NCBI RefSeq assembly: GCF_004296335.1 | Contig: NZ_SGIU01000002.1 | Span: 1,377,882-1,441,881, forward strand | Source: Flagellimonas allohymeniacidonis | GTDB lineage: Bacteria > Bacteroidota > Bacteroidia > Flavobacteriales > Flavobacteriaceae | DNA length: 64,000 bases | Reading direction: 5' to 3' | Shown here: piece after piece, positions 15,596-23,638 of the stretch | Numbering within the stretch: the stretch's first letter is position 1 | Layout: the number at the start of each line of letters is the position of its first letter | Translations under genes and position numbers: made by a program | The notes under the pieces: model-generated | What the model saw: the letters and a program-made list of their open reading frames with translations, nothing else | Told to the model about the DNA's origin: nothing | Databases searched by the model: none

Positions 15596-15910
15596 TTATA
15601 CTTTCTCTGTATTTTTCTTTAGCTTTTTCTCCTGAAGTGGGTCCATATAAATTATGGGCATGGCATATACCAAGGGAGTGTTTGAAGGATACTTCTCCTT
15701 GATTTTCTTGTTTATTTTAGTGAACAGCAATGCCTTGGTAGTACCCATAACAAGGGTTTGTCCAAAACTTTTTTTCGCTTTGTTTTGGACTCTTTTGTAC
15801 AGAAGCTTATCGGAAACCAGAGCATCCAATACTAGCTTTTCATCCAAAAGAAAATCCACCACCTCCTCGGCCTGGGTTGCCGAATTACAACAAATATGCA
15901 TAAGCACCAT
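15596..15910 (-). CDS. CutA-like protein (divergent, PII-like fold)
   Basis: A 104-residue protein that aligns by pattern with CutA divalent-cation tolerance proteins: HICCNSATQAEEVVDFLLDEKLV at the N-terminus, then a conserved LVMGTTKALLFTKINKKIKE helix region and an NTPLVYAMPI strand. The YxWxG segment of classical CutA is replaced by LYKRVQNKAKK, so it is divergent. CutA proteins form trimers with the same ferredoxin-like fold as PII and SbtB signal proteins, but their physiological role is uncertain. It lies 184 bp upstream of icd on the same strand. Confidence 0.65.
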   Translation of the reverse strand: MVLMHICCNSATQAEEVVDFLLDEKLVLDALVSDKLLYKRVQNKAKKSFGQTLVMGTTKALLFTKINKKIKEKYPSNTPLVYAMPIIYMDPLQEKKLKKNTEKV

Positions 15911-15971
15911 AGCGATGGGGTGAAATAAGTATGGTTAACAATGTTTATGGCGGTTTTTGTCCTAACTTTTG

Positions 15972-16328
15972 CTAGTTGTACGCCAAGAGTTCTTTACTGT
16001 CCAGAGCATTGACCAAATCTGCCGTAAGCGTTTTGTACGTCCTGAAAAATTTTATACCGTTGACCCTTTTAAAGGTAATTACCGGATTCTGATCACCTGA
16101 AACATCGGTAACTACAACAACAGAATTTTTAAGGGTCTTCATATCCGCGATACCACCTCTTTTGATGATGAAATTTTTCCGCGGAACATCCAAATGGCGA
16201 TATTCGCTGGATGAGGGTTCAGAAATAATAAACTTGTCCCCGATCTTCACACTTTGGCTAGCAGTCTGTTGGGCATTGACCCATCCAATCGAAAGGGAGA
16301 ATAACAGTAGTAAAACATAAGTTTTCAT
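15972..16328 (-). CDS. small secreted protein, unknown function
   Basis: A 118-residue protein with a clear signal peptide (MKTYVLLLLFSLSIGWVNAQ) and a predicted all-beta mature domain of about 98 residues. No family is recognised. It has a pattern similar to the protein encoded just upstream (16325-16702): VVV-D, then an ITFKR-GIKFF-Y-T-A-L ending against a VVLRR-GRDFYGYKPTIKAIL ending, so the two may be ancient paralogues. The genes overlap by 4 bp, which suggests coupled translation. Confidence 0.72.
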   Translation of the reverse strand: MKTYVLLLLFSLSIGWVNAQQTASQSVKIGDKFIISEPSSSEYRHLDVPRKNFIIKRGGIADMKTLKNSVVVVTDVSGDQNPVITFKRVNGIKFFRTYKTLTADLVNALDSKELLAYN

Positions 16329-16702
16329 CTTGCCAGATTGTTTTGTTTGTTTGTTTTATTTGATAAGATTGCTTTGATGGTAGGTTTGTATCCGTAAAAG
16401 TCCCTACCATCTTCCCTGCGCAAAACCACTTGGGTTCTTCCGTCGGGCATCGTTTCCATGTGGTCAATGATGACCATAGTACCATGAAAATTAAGGGTCA
16501 TTCCAAAACCTGAGCTCGAATTGAGTGAATTGTTCAATACAACAACCTGGGAGTAAGGTATTTCCAAGAGCAAGTTGTCTTCGGCATCTCCCCTGCTCAT
16601 TGTGAAATGCTCAAATTGGATTTTTTTATAATCGTTCTGTGAGTATACCTCGTAACTCAGCAAAACCAACATTCCTATTAAAATAAGTAATCTTCTTTCC
16701 AT
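16325..16702 (-). CDS. small secreted protein, unknown function
   Basis: A protein of about 125 residues starting MERRLLILIGMLVLLSYEVYSQ, which is a normal signal peptide. An in-frame ATG at 16732 would add ten residues and is less likely. The mature part is beta-rich with conserved-looking LEIPYSQVVVLNN and TQVVLRREDGRDFYGYKP segments. No name can be given. It is the first gene of a two-gene transcript with the similar downstream protein, and its promoter region is shared with the divergent TetR gene. Confidence 0.68.
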   Translation of the reverse strand: MERRLLILIGMLVLLSYEVYSQNDYKKIQFEHFTMSRGDAEDNLLLEIPYSQVVVLNNSLNSSSGFGMTLNFHGTMVIIDHMETMPDGRTQVVLRREDGRDFYGYKPTIKAILSNKTNKQNNLAR

Positions 16703-16757
16703 ATGCAACCACATTAATCTGTTTTCGAACATTAAAGATAGTACTTATCGCACAAAA

Positions 16758-16816
16758 AAAAGTATTACTACTGTTAAAAGGGAGTTAAACTATTATACTA
16801 TGATAGTAATACTTTT
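16758..16816. promoter_or_regulatory. nested inverted repeats, candidate TetR operators
   Basis: A perfect 13-bp inverted repeat, AAAAGTATTACTA (16758-16770) and TAGTAATACTTTT (16804-16816), is separated by 33 bp. The right part also contains an imperfect 19-bp palindrome, ACTATTATACTATGATAGT (16789-16807). They sit between the TetR gene and the divergent secreted-protein pair, just upstream of the TetR -7 box. I infer autoregulation by the TetR protein. Confidence 0.55.
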
Positions 16817-16823
16817 ATATTTG
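16816..16823 (+). promoter_or_regulatory. -7 element (TATATTTG) of the TetR-ABC operon
   Basis: TATATTTG fits TAnnTTTG and ends 27 bp before the tetR-family ATG. It directly abuts the right arm of the 13-bp inverted repeat, so a repressor bound there would block RNA polymerase. Confidence 0.6.
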
Positions 16824-16850
16824 TCTGGAAGTAAAAGTAACTAGTGTGTC

Positions 16851-17537
16851 ATGGAAAGATTAATGCATTCCATAAAAATAGGAATCAACAACAAGCTCTA
16901 CGTTAAGGATCCTGAGTCCTCCGATTTGGGTAAAAGAATTATTGAGCAAAGTATTTTGATGATTGATGAAATGGGTTTTGAAAGCTTCACCTTTAGAAAA
17001 CTTGGTGATCGAATTAAATCCAATGAGAGCTCCATTTACCGATATTTTGAGAACAAGCACAAGCTGTTGTTGTATTTGGCGTCTTGGTATTGGGGATGGC
17101 TTGAGTATAAAATGGTGTTTGCCACCAATGGTATTTCCAATGCTAGTGAGAAGCTGCGAAAAGCAATCGAAATTTTGACGCAAACTGTTGAAGAGGACGT
17201 CTCATTTTCGCATATCAATGAGGTGCTTTTAAACAAAATAGTAATAAACGAGTATTCCAAGTCCTATTTGACCAAGGAGGTTGATCAAGAGAATAAAGAT
17301 GGGTACTTCGTCATTTATAAAAGACTGATTAACCGTCTGTATGAAATGATAGTTGCCTTAGATCCAACATACCCCTATCCATCAAGTTTGGCGAGCACAA
17401 TACTAGAGGGGTCCTTGCACCAATATTTCTTAAGGGAACACTTCCCCATGCTTACCGATTGTAACGAAAAAATTACACCAACCGATTATTTTATGGATTT
17501 GGCCTTTAGGGCCTTAAAACCAACAAATCATGCCTAA
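16851..17537 (+). CDS. TetR/AcrR family transcriptional regulator
   Basis: A 228-residue regulator with an N-terminal TetR helix-turn-helix (LMIDEMGFESFTFRKLGDRIKSNESSIYRYFENKHKLLLYL) and an all-helical C-terminal ligand domain with no recognisable subgroup. Its last 8 bases overlap the start of the ABC exporter gene (ATGCCTAA), so it is the first gene of a four-gene operon (TetR, ABC, HlyD, TolC). It probably represses this operon through the nested inverted repeats upstream, lifting repression when the exported compound or an envelope signal binds. An ATG 12 bases inside is an alternative start. Confidence 0.9.
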   Translation: MERLMHSIKIGINNKLYVKDPESSDLGKRIIEQSILMIDEMGFESFTFRKLGDRIKSNESSIYRYFENKHKLLLYLASWYWGWLEYKMVFATNGISNASEKLRKAIEILTQTVEEDVSFSHINEVLLNKIVINEYSKSYLTKEVDQENKDGYFVIYKRLINRLYEMIVALDPTYPYPSSLASTILEGSLHQYFLREHFPMLTDCNEKITPTDYFMDLAFRALKPTNHA

Positions 17538-19197
17538 AACCATTCTTACCGCATGGCAGCGCCTTTTGGGCATGCTTGCGTTGGACAAAAAAGATATTTT
17601 ACAGATCTTTTACTACGCCATTTTTGCTGGAGTTGTAAATCTTTCCTTGCCATTGGGTATACAAGCCATCATCAATTTGATACAAGGGGCCCAGGTCAGT
17701 ACTTCATGGATAATTTTGGTGATACTCGTTACTCTCGGTGTAGCTTTTGCTGGGGTTTTACAGTTGATGCAGATACGCATTATTGAAAATGTACAGCAGA
17801 AAATATTCACAAGATCATCTTTTGAATTTGCATATCGATTTCCAAAAATTAAGATGAGCCAGCTACGGAATTTTTATCCGCCAGAGCTTGCCAATCGTTT
17901 TTTCGATACGCTTACCATACAGAAATCACTCTCTAAGATTTTGATTGATTTCCCAGCGGCGCTTTTGCAGATTATCTTCGGATTGTTGCTCTTATCCTTT
18001 TATCATCCGTTCTTTATTATTTATGGCATACTGCTGATCCTGTTGATCTATGTTGTTTTTAAATTCACTGCTCAGCGCGGCCTTGAGACCAGTTTGGATG
18101 AGTCACAGAATAAGTACAAAGTTGCCCATTGGATTCAAGAAGTGGCTCGAAGTCTTGTGAGTTTTAAGCTTTCAGGTAAAACTACACATGCTATAGACAA
18201 GAACGATACCTTGGTGGTCAGCTATCTCGATGCAAGGGAAAGTCACTTCAAGGTCTTGGTGCTCCAATTCATTCAAATGATTGGTTTTAAGGTGTTAGTG
18301 ACCGCAGGACTACTTCTTATCGGTGGTCTTCTGGTATTGAACCAAGAAATGAATATTGGTCAGTTTGTGGCTGCTGAACTTATCATCCTTTTGGTGATTA
18401 GCTCTGTGGAGAAACTGATTTTGGGCTTGGAGACTTTCTACGATTTATTGACCTCATTGGAAAAATTGGGTCAGGTAGTGGACCGGGAATTGGAGCCTTT
18501 GGACGGCGAACGTCCATTTTCTGAAGATGAAGGTTTCACCGTAGAATTGCAGAATGTGTCATATTTTGTTCCCGATAGGGACAAAAAAATAATCGACGAT
18601 ATTTCCTTGACCATTTCTCCTTCTTGTACAATTTTATTGCAGGGGCCGAATGGATCCGGAAAATCAACCCTACTCCGATTGATTGCGGGTATTCTTGAGC
18701 CTACCCAAGGCAATATTTTTGTCAACAATGTAGCCCTGCAGGGGTTGAACCTGAACTACTACCGTTACCATTTAGGGCAGTCCCTAACAGAGGAATCCCC
18801 TTTTGAGGGAACGATTGTGGATAACATTACCTTCGGTGACAAGGAGGTTTCGAAGGATGATGTGTATTGGGCACTTGAAAAAACAGGCTTGACTGAATTT
18901 GTCAAGGAACAGCCACAAGGACTCAATACAGTGCTTTACCCCGAAGGAAGGCAAATACCCTATACCATTGCGAAGAAGATTGTTTTGGCTCGTAGTATTG
19001 TAGGTCGACCTAAACTGTTAATTCTAAAAGATCCCCTAGATCAGTTCACAGAAGAAGAGGCTGAACGGATTATGGACTTTCTGACCAATCCAGAAAACGG
19101 ATGGGCTTTGGTCGTGGTTAGCCAAAACCCCAAATGGACAGAGCGTTGCGGACGAATAATCACCATTGAAAACGGAAAATTGATTAACGAAAGATAA
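17530..19197 (+). CDS. ABC exporter (fused membrane and ATPase domains) with degenerate ATPase
   Basis: A 555-residue half-transporter: an N-terminal six-helix ABC membrane domain (about 20-310) and a C-terminal nucleotide-binding domain (about 330-550). Walker A is intact (GPNGSGKST, about 372-380) and a Q-loop is present (HLGQSLTEESPFEGT). The signature LSGGQ is replaced by a segment reading IPYTIAKK (about 475-482). Walker B reads LLILKDPLD, lacking both the Asp and the catalytic Glu, and the switch histidine position reads VVSQNP. The frame is intact without frameshift. ATP binding without normal hydrolysis is implied, at least if the protein works alone. With HlyD and TolC it should span both membranes. 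Confidence 0.9.
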   Translation: MPKTILTAWQRLLGMLALDKKDILQIFYYAIFAGVVNLSLPLGIQAIINLIQGAQVSTSWIILVILVTLGVAFAGVLQLMQIRIIENVQQKIFTRSSFEFAYRFPKIKMSQLRNFYPPELANRFFDTLTIQKSLSKILIDFPAALLQIIFGLLLLSFYHPFFIIYGILLILLIYVVFKFTAQRGLETSLDESQNKYKVAHWIQEVARSLVSFKLSGKTTHAIDKNDTLVVSYLDARESHFKVLVLQFIQMIGFKVLVTAGLLLIGGLLVLNQEMNIGQFVAAELIILLVISSVEKLILGLETFYDLLTSLEKLGQVVDRELEPLDGERPFSEDEGFTVELQNVSYFVPDRDKKIIDDISLTISPSCTILLQGPNGSGKSTLLRLIAGILEPTQGNIFVNNVALQGLNLNYYRYHLGQSLTEESPFEGTIVDNITFGDKEVSKDDVYWALEKTGLTEFVKEQPQGLNTVLYPEGRQIPYTIAKKIVLARSIVGRPKLLILKDPLDQFTEEEAERIMDFLTNPENGWALVVVSQNPKWTERCGRIITIENGKLINER

Positions 19198-19201
19198 GAT
19201 C

Positions 19202-20554
19202 ATGCTTAATATTTCACATAACAGGTTGAACCAGAAAGTCGATATCACAGGATATAAGGCTGGGTTGAAAGTGTTCCATAAAAGGCATTACAAGCACTTT
19301 AACCGATTTTTGGCGGCATTTTCCTTTATCGTGCTAATTATCTTGTTTTTGCCATGGACCCAGAACATCTCGGGGGATGGCTTTTTAACCACACTCAAGC
19401 CTGATCAACGACCTCAGACCATACAATCACCAATTCCCGGTCGAATTGAGAAGTGGTATGTACGCGAGGGAGATTTTGTTAAGGCGGGAGATACCATCCT
19501 TCATATTTCTGAGGTAAAAAGTGAGTATTTCGACCCAAATCTAGTTGCCCGAACAGGACAACAGATTAAGGCGAAGGAGATGGCCGTGACCTCATACCAA
19601 GAAAAGGTAAAGGCATTGGGCACTCAAATTCAAGCAGTTTCAAAAGAAAGAGGGCTTAAGTTGGAGCAGGCACGCAATAAGCTGGTGCAATCCAGACTTA
19701 AGGTCCAGAGCGACAGTATTGATCTTGAAGCTGCCAAGACCAATATTCTCATTGCCCAACGTCAATTTGACCGTACCACAACCTTGGAAAAGGAGGGGCT
19801 AAAGGCGGTGACGGATGTGGAGGAGAAGCGCCTGAAGCTGCAGGAAACCCAAGCAAAACTTATATCCCAAGAGAACAAACTCTTGACCAGTAAAAATGAG
19901 GTCATCAATGCTCAGGTTGAAATTACCAGAATTGAGGCAGAATATGCAGACAAGATAGCTAAGGCCCGAAGCGATAGATTTACAGCCCAATCCAATCAAT
20001 TCGATTCGGAGGCCCAGGTGACCAAGTTGGAAAATGAATACACCAACTATGAGATGCGAAATAATCTCATGTACATCAGGGCACCTCAAAATGGGTTCAT
20101 CAATAAAGCGCTACAATCAGGCATTGGCGAAACCTTCAAGGAGGGAGACCGTCTTGTGGGGATTATGCCTTCTGATTACGAAATGGCTGTGGAGACCTTT
20201 GTGGAGCCCATTGACCTACCTCTTATTCATTTGGGTGAAAAAATACGTATCCAATTTGATGGATGGCCCGCTATAATATTCAGTGGCTGGCCCAACGTTT
20301 CCTTCGGAACCTTTGGAGGAAAGGTGGTTGCCATTGAAACCTTCATCAGCGACAATGGAAAATATAGAATTCTTGTCGCACCTGATAAGGATGAAGCGCC
20401 TTGGCCCAAAGATTTAAGGGTAGGTTCTGGCGCTTTTACCATGGCCCTGCTGGAGGATGTTCCCATTTGGTTCGAACTATGGCGACAGATCAACGGATTC
20501 CCACCAAATTATTATCAACCTGTAAACGGCAAGTCCGATGTTGCAAAAAAATAG
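19202..20554 (+). CDS. HlyD-type membrane fusion protein
   Basis: A 450-residue periplasmic adaptor. One transmembrane helix (about 38-56) is followed by a biotinyl-lipoyl-like half motif (IQSPIPGRIEKWYVREGDFVKAGDTILHI), a long alpha-helical hairpin (about 110-290) rich in Lys/Gln/Glu, the second half motif (MYIRAPQNGFINKALQSGIGE), and a beta-barrel domain with FDGWPAIIFSGWPNVSFGTFGG. It links the inner-membrane ABC component to the TolC channel. It follows the ABC gene by 4 bp and overlaps the TolC gene by 17 bp. Its size and coiled-coil length resemble type I secretion adaptors more than MacA-type drug pumps. Confidence 0.92.
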   Translation: MLNISHNRLNQKVDITGYKAGLKVFHKRHYKHFNRFLAAFSFIVLIILFLPWTQNISGDGFLTTLKPDQRPQTIQSPIPGRIEKWYVREGDFVKAGDTILHISEVKSEYFDPNLVARTGQQIKAKEMAVTSYQEKVKALGTQIQAVSKERGLKLEQARNKLVQSRLKVQSDSIDLEAAKTNILIAQRQFDRTTTLEKEGLKAVTDVEEKRLKLQETQAKLISQENKLLTSKNEVINAQVEITRIEAEYADKIAKARSDRFTAQSNQFDSEAQVTKLENEYTNYEMRNNLMYIRAPQNGFINKALQSGIGETFKEGDRLVGIMPSDYEMAVETFVEPIDLPLIHLGEKIRIQFDGWPAIIFSGWPNVSFGTFGGKVVAIETFISDNGKYRILVAPDKDEAPWPKDLRVGSGAFTMALLEDVPIWFELWRQINGFPPNYYQPVNGKSDVAKK

Positions 20555-21956
20555 AGCAAACATTCTCTTCATAACGGTTCTTCTCTGGACTGGGTTGTTT
20601 GGGATGTATGGTCAAAACGATACCATTGTGCTCAATTTTAATGAGTATTTGGGATATGTGAAAAAGTACCATCCGATTGCTAAACAGGCCCAATTGACCA
20701 TTTCGATTGGTCAGGCCAACTTGATGAAGGCAAGAGGGGGGTTTGACCCCAAAATTGAGGTGGACTATGATAGGAAGGACCTGGATGGAACCGAATATTG
20801 GGATCGGTTGAACACGACCTTTAAAATACCAACTTGGTTTGGCATTGAGCTAAAGGGAAATTTTGAGCAGAATCAAGGTGAGTTTATCAATCCTGACGAA
20901 ACCGTTCCCGATGATGGTTTGTATAGCGCCGGGGTTTCCATGTCACTCGGAGAAGGTTTTTGGATCAATGAGCGGATGGCCACTTTGCGAAAGGCGAAGT
21001 TTTTTCGCGAGCAGACCAAGGCCGACCAGGATTTGTTGGTGAACGAGATTTTGTATAAGGCTTCCTTGGCCTATTTTGATTGGTTGAGAGCCTATCAAGA
21101 TGCGCAGATTTTTGGAGATTTTTTACAAAATGCCCAAACCCGGTTTGGGGGTATTCGGCAAAGTGCTTTGGCCGGGGACCGGGCGATGATCGATACCGTG
21201 GAGGCCAAAATAGCTGTTCAGAATAGGGCCTTGAGTTTGGAGCAGGCCAAAGTGAAGTTGATGAAAAGATCTTTGGAACTTTCCAACTTTTTATGGCTCA
21301 ATGACATTCCTGTGGAGCTTCAGCCCGATGTAGTTCCAGATATCAATGTGGAAAACACCATTGATGGAACTTTGGAAATTATGGGAAGACCATTGGATAG
21401 CTTCACTTTGGAAAACCATCCCAAGATTCGATCATTGGACTTTAAGATAGATGGTCTTGTCGTGGATAAAAGGCTAAAAGCCAATAAATTGTTACCTACA
21501 CTTGATGTGGAGTACAATTTTTTGACGGAGTCGCCGGATCAGTTGAATTCCTTTTTGACCGAGAACTTTAAAGGTGGGGTAACCTTCCGATTTCCTTTGT
21601 TCCTTAGGAAGGAGAGAGGCGATTTAAAATTGGCTAAGTTCAAACTGCGGGATGCCGAATTTGAAAGGGACAATGCTCAAGTAGAAATTCAAAACAAGGT
21701 CGTGGCGATTTATCGTGAGTTGGATTCTTACACTACCCAGAATCAGCTTATTGGTAACATTGTGAGGGACTACAGTACCCTTTTATCCGCAGAGGAGCGC
21801 AAGTTTAGCTTTGGCGAGAGTTCATTGTTTTTGATCAATTCTCGGGAAAGCAGCCTAATTGATGCTTTTTTAAAACAAAACGAAGTGCAGAACAAATTCT
21901 TTTACACCAAGGCGATGCTGTTCAAGAGCTTGGCAATAAACCCAATGGATCTATAA
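20538..21956 (+). CDS. TolC-family outer-membrane channel protein
   Basis: A 472-residue outer-membrane efflux protein with a signal peptide (FITVLLWTGLFGMYGQ), two long helical repeats with amphipathic coiled-coil pattern, and beta segments that would form the outer-membrane barrel (for example GGFDPKIEVDYDRKD and LPTLDVEYNFLTE). It completes the tripartite export apparatus with the ABC and HlyD proteins upstream. The start overlaps the HlyD gene by 17 bp. Substrate not predictable. Confidence 0.9.
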   Translation: MLQKNRANILFITVLLWTGLFGMYGQNDTIVLNFNEYLGYVKKYHPIAKQAQLTISIGQANLMKARGGFDPKIEVDYDRKDLDGTEYWDRLNTTFKIPTWFGIELKGNFEQNQGEFINPDETVPDDGLYSAGVSMSLGEGFWINERMATLRKAKFFREQTKADQDLLVNEILYKASLAYFDWLRAYQDAQIFGDFLQNAQTRFGGIRQSALAGDRAMIDTVEAKIAVQNRALSLEQAKVKLMKRSLELSNFLWLNDIPVELQPDVVPDINVENTIDGTLEIMGRPLDSFTLENHPKIRSLDFKIDGLVVDKRLKANKLLPTLDVEYNFLTESPDQLNSFLTENFKGGVTFRFPLFLRKERGDLKLAKFKLRDAEFERDNAQVEIQNKVVAIYRELDSYTTQNQLIGNIVRDYSTLLSAEERKFSFGESSLFLINSRESSLIDAFLKQNEVQNKFFYTKAMLFKSLAINPMDL

Positions 21957-21967
21957 ATGCAAAGGCT

Positions 21968-22885
21968 ATGGCTCGGAAAAAAGGAATGCTTGGATACAGA
22001 AAATTGTTGAACACCAAAGGGTTCAAGTTGACCTTTACTTCCTATATCAAAGATACTTTCTTCATTGTCTCCGGTATTTTTGCCGCAGCGTTTGGGTTGG
22101 AAAGTTTTCTCTTGCCCAATCGGTTCATTGATGGAGGTGCAACAGGTATTTCCCTCCTAATTTCAGAAGTAGCAGAGATTCCACTTTGGTTGTTGATCAT
22201 TATGGTCAACCTGCCTTTTTTGTTCATGGCTTACCGGGTCATTGGCAAACAGTTTGCTATAAAAGCTGTGTTGGCCATTTTTGGTCTGGCCCTCACATTG
22301 GTTTTGGTAAACTTTCCAGAGGTTACTCAAGATAAACTATTGGTTGCTGTATTTGGGGGTTTCTTCTTGGGAGCGGGAATAGGCCTTTCCATTCGTGGGG
22401 GAAGCGTGCTGGATGGTACCGAGGTGCTCGCCATTTTTTTAAGTAGGAAATGGGGCGCCAAAATAGGGGATATCATCATCTTAATGAACGTGGTCATTTT
22501 TTTGGCGGCAGCCTATTTACTCTCTATCGAAGCCGCGCTTTATTCCATGTTGACGTATTTGGCTGCTTCCAAAACTTTGGATTTTGTTGTGGAAGGTATT
22601 GAAGAGTACACTGGGGTGACCATCATTTCCCAAAAAAGTGAGGAAATGCGCACCATGGTGATTGAAAAGATGGGCCGAGGACTTACCATATATCAAGCTC
22701 GGGGTGGTTATGGAAAGAAAGGGGAGCAAATGGAATATGATGTGATCTATACTGTGATTACCCGTTTGGAAATACGCAAACTGCATCTCGAAATCGAAAA
22801 AATCGACGAAAAAGCCTTTGTGATAATGAACAGTATCAATGATACCAAAGGGGGAATGGTAAAAAAGCGCATCTTGAATCATTAG
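21968..22885 (+). CDS. YitT family membrane protein
   Basis: A 305-residue protein with five to six hydrophobic helices of the DUF161 type (GLESFLLPNRFIDGGATGISLL, then FGGFFLGAGIGLSIRGGSVLDGTEVLA) and a C-terminal soluble DUF2179 domain (GRGLTIYQARGGYGKKG). Its function is not established; PII-like folds have been suggested for DUF2179. It starts 11 bp after the TolC gene, so it may read through from the export operon, but nothing links it functionally. Confidence 0.9.
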   Translation: MARKKGMLGYRKLLNTKGFKLTFTSYIKDTFFIVSGIFAAAFGLESFLLPNRFIDGGATGISLLISEVAEIPLWLLIIMVNLPFLFMAYRVIGKQFAIKAVLAIFGLALTLVLVNFPEVTQDKLLVAVFGGFFLGAGIGLSIRGGSVLDGTEVLAIFLSRKWGAKIGDIIILMNVVIFLAAAYLLSIEAALYSMLTYLAASKTLDFVVEGIEEYTGVTIISQKSEEMRTMVIEKMGRGLTIYQARGGYGKKGEQMEYDVIYTVITRLEIRKLHLEIEKIDEKAFVIMNSINDTKGGMVKKRILNH

Positions 22886-22983
22886 GAGGTCTCAAAAAAA
22901 TACCCTTGATAATTGCTATTGTAAGTTTTCAATAAGGAATACTACCAATGATAAAAATCAGAAAGTAAGCATCAATTAGATGT

Positions 22984-22991
22984 TAATTTTG
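22984..22991 (+). promoter_or_regulatory. -7 element (TAATTTTG) of the thioredoxin-like gene
   Basis: TAATTTTG fits TAnnTTTG and ends 14 bp before the ATG at 23006, giving a very short leader. The intergenic region has no other obvious element. Confidence 0.5.
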
Positions 22992-23005
22992 CAGGAAAGG
23001 ACTTT

Positions 23006-23638
23006 ATGGAAACTTTAGTGGATAACGGAAAAGCAAAGGTTTTGGCATTGGTGGCGGAAGGTATCTCCAAAGGAATGGACTATACCGAATACCGTGATAT
23101 GGTTCATGGTTTGGCCAAAAACAGGGCAACCACCGGTCCCGAACAACTGGAATCGCTCATCAACTATACCGAGCTCAACGATAGACGAATGTCACGTTGG
23201 GACAAAACCCTTAAGATTTCAGAGGAATTGGAAACCAAAATCTCCGAACTGGATAAGGATATCGAGCTATTGGTGTTGACTGAAAGCTGGTGCGGTGATG
23301 CTTCCCCAAGTCTACCTGTTGTCAACAAGTTGGCACAGCTTAATCATAAGATTGACCTAAAAATTGTGCTTCGTGATGAAAATCCGGAGTTGATGGATGA
23401 ATTTTTGACGAACGGGTCGAGATCCATTCCAAAATTGATTGTGCTTGACAAAAATAAAAATGAGATTATCGGCGAATGGGGTCCTAGGCCAAGTTTAGCA
23501 ACGCAGATGGTAGAGGACTATAAAAAAGAACATGGCCATCTCACCTCAGAATTCAAGCAAGACCTTCAAGTTTGGTATAACAAGGACAAGGGGCAGAATA
23601 TTCAAGAAGATTTACTGAAGCTACTTACTCTGAAATAG
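23006..23638 (+). CDS. thioredoxin family protein
   Basis: A 210-residue cytoplasmic protein with a thioredoxin-like fold. The segment LLVLTESWCGDASPSLPVVNKLA carries a single-cysteine CGDA in place of the redox CxxC, and SIPKLIVLD supplies the cis-proline region. It lacks a signal peptide. Members of this Bacteroidota family are annotated only as thioredoxin family; a redox role with one cysteine (glutaredoxin-like or monothiol) is possible. It overlaps the convergent TonB-like gene by 18 bp. Confidence 0.85.
   Translation: METLVDNGKAKVLALVAEGISKGMDYTEYRDMVHGLAKNRATTGPEQLESLINYTELNDRRMSRWDKTLKISEELETKISELDKDIELLVLTESWCGDASPSLPVVNKLAQLNHKIDLKIVLRDENPELMDEFLTNGSRSIPKLIVLDKNKNEIIGEWGPRPSLATQMVEDYKKEHGHLTSEFKQDLQVWYNKDKGQNIQEDLLKLLTLK

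Noticed and set aside
17530-19197. Degenerate ABC motifs explained by frameshift
   Set aside because: The frame is open across the whole domain, the order of elements is normal, and downstream sequence continues in frame, so I treat the changes as substitutions.
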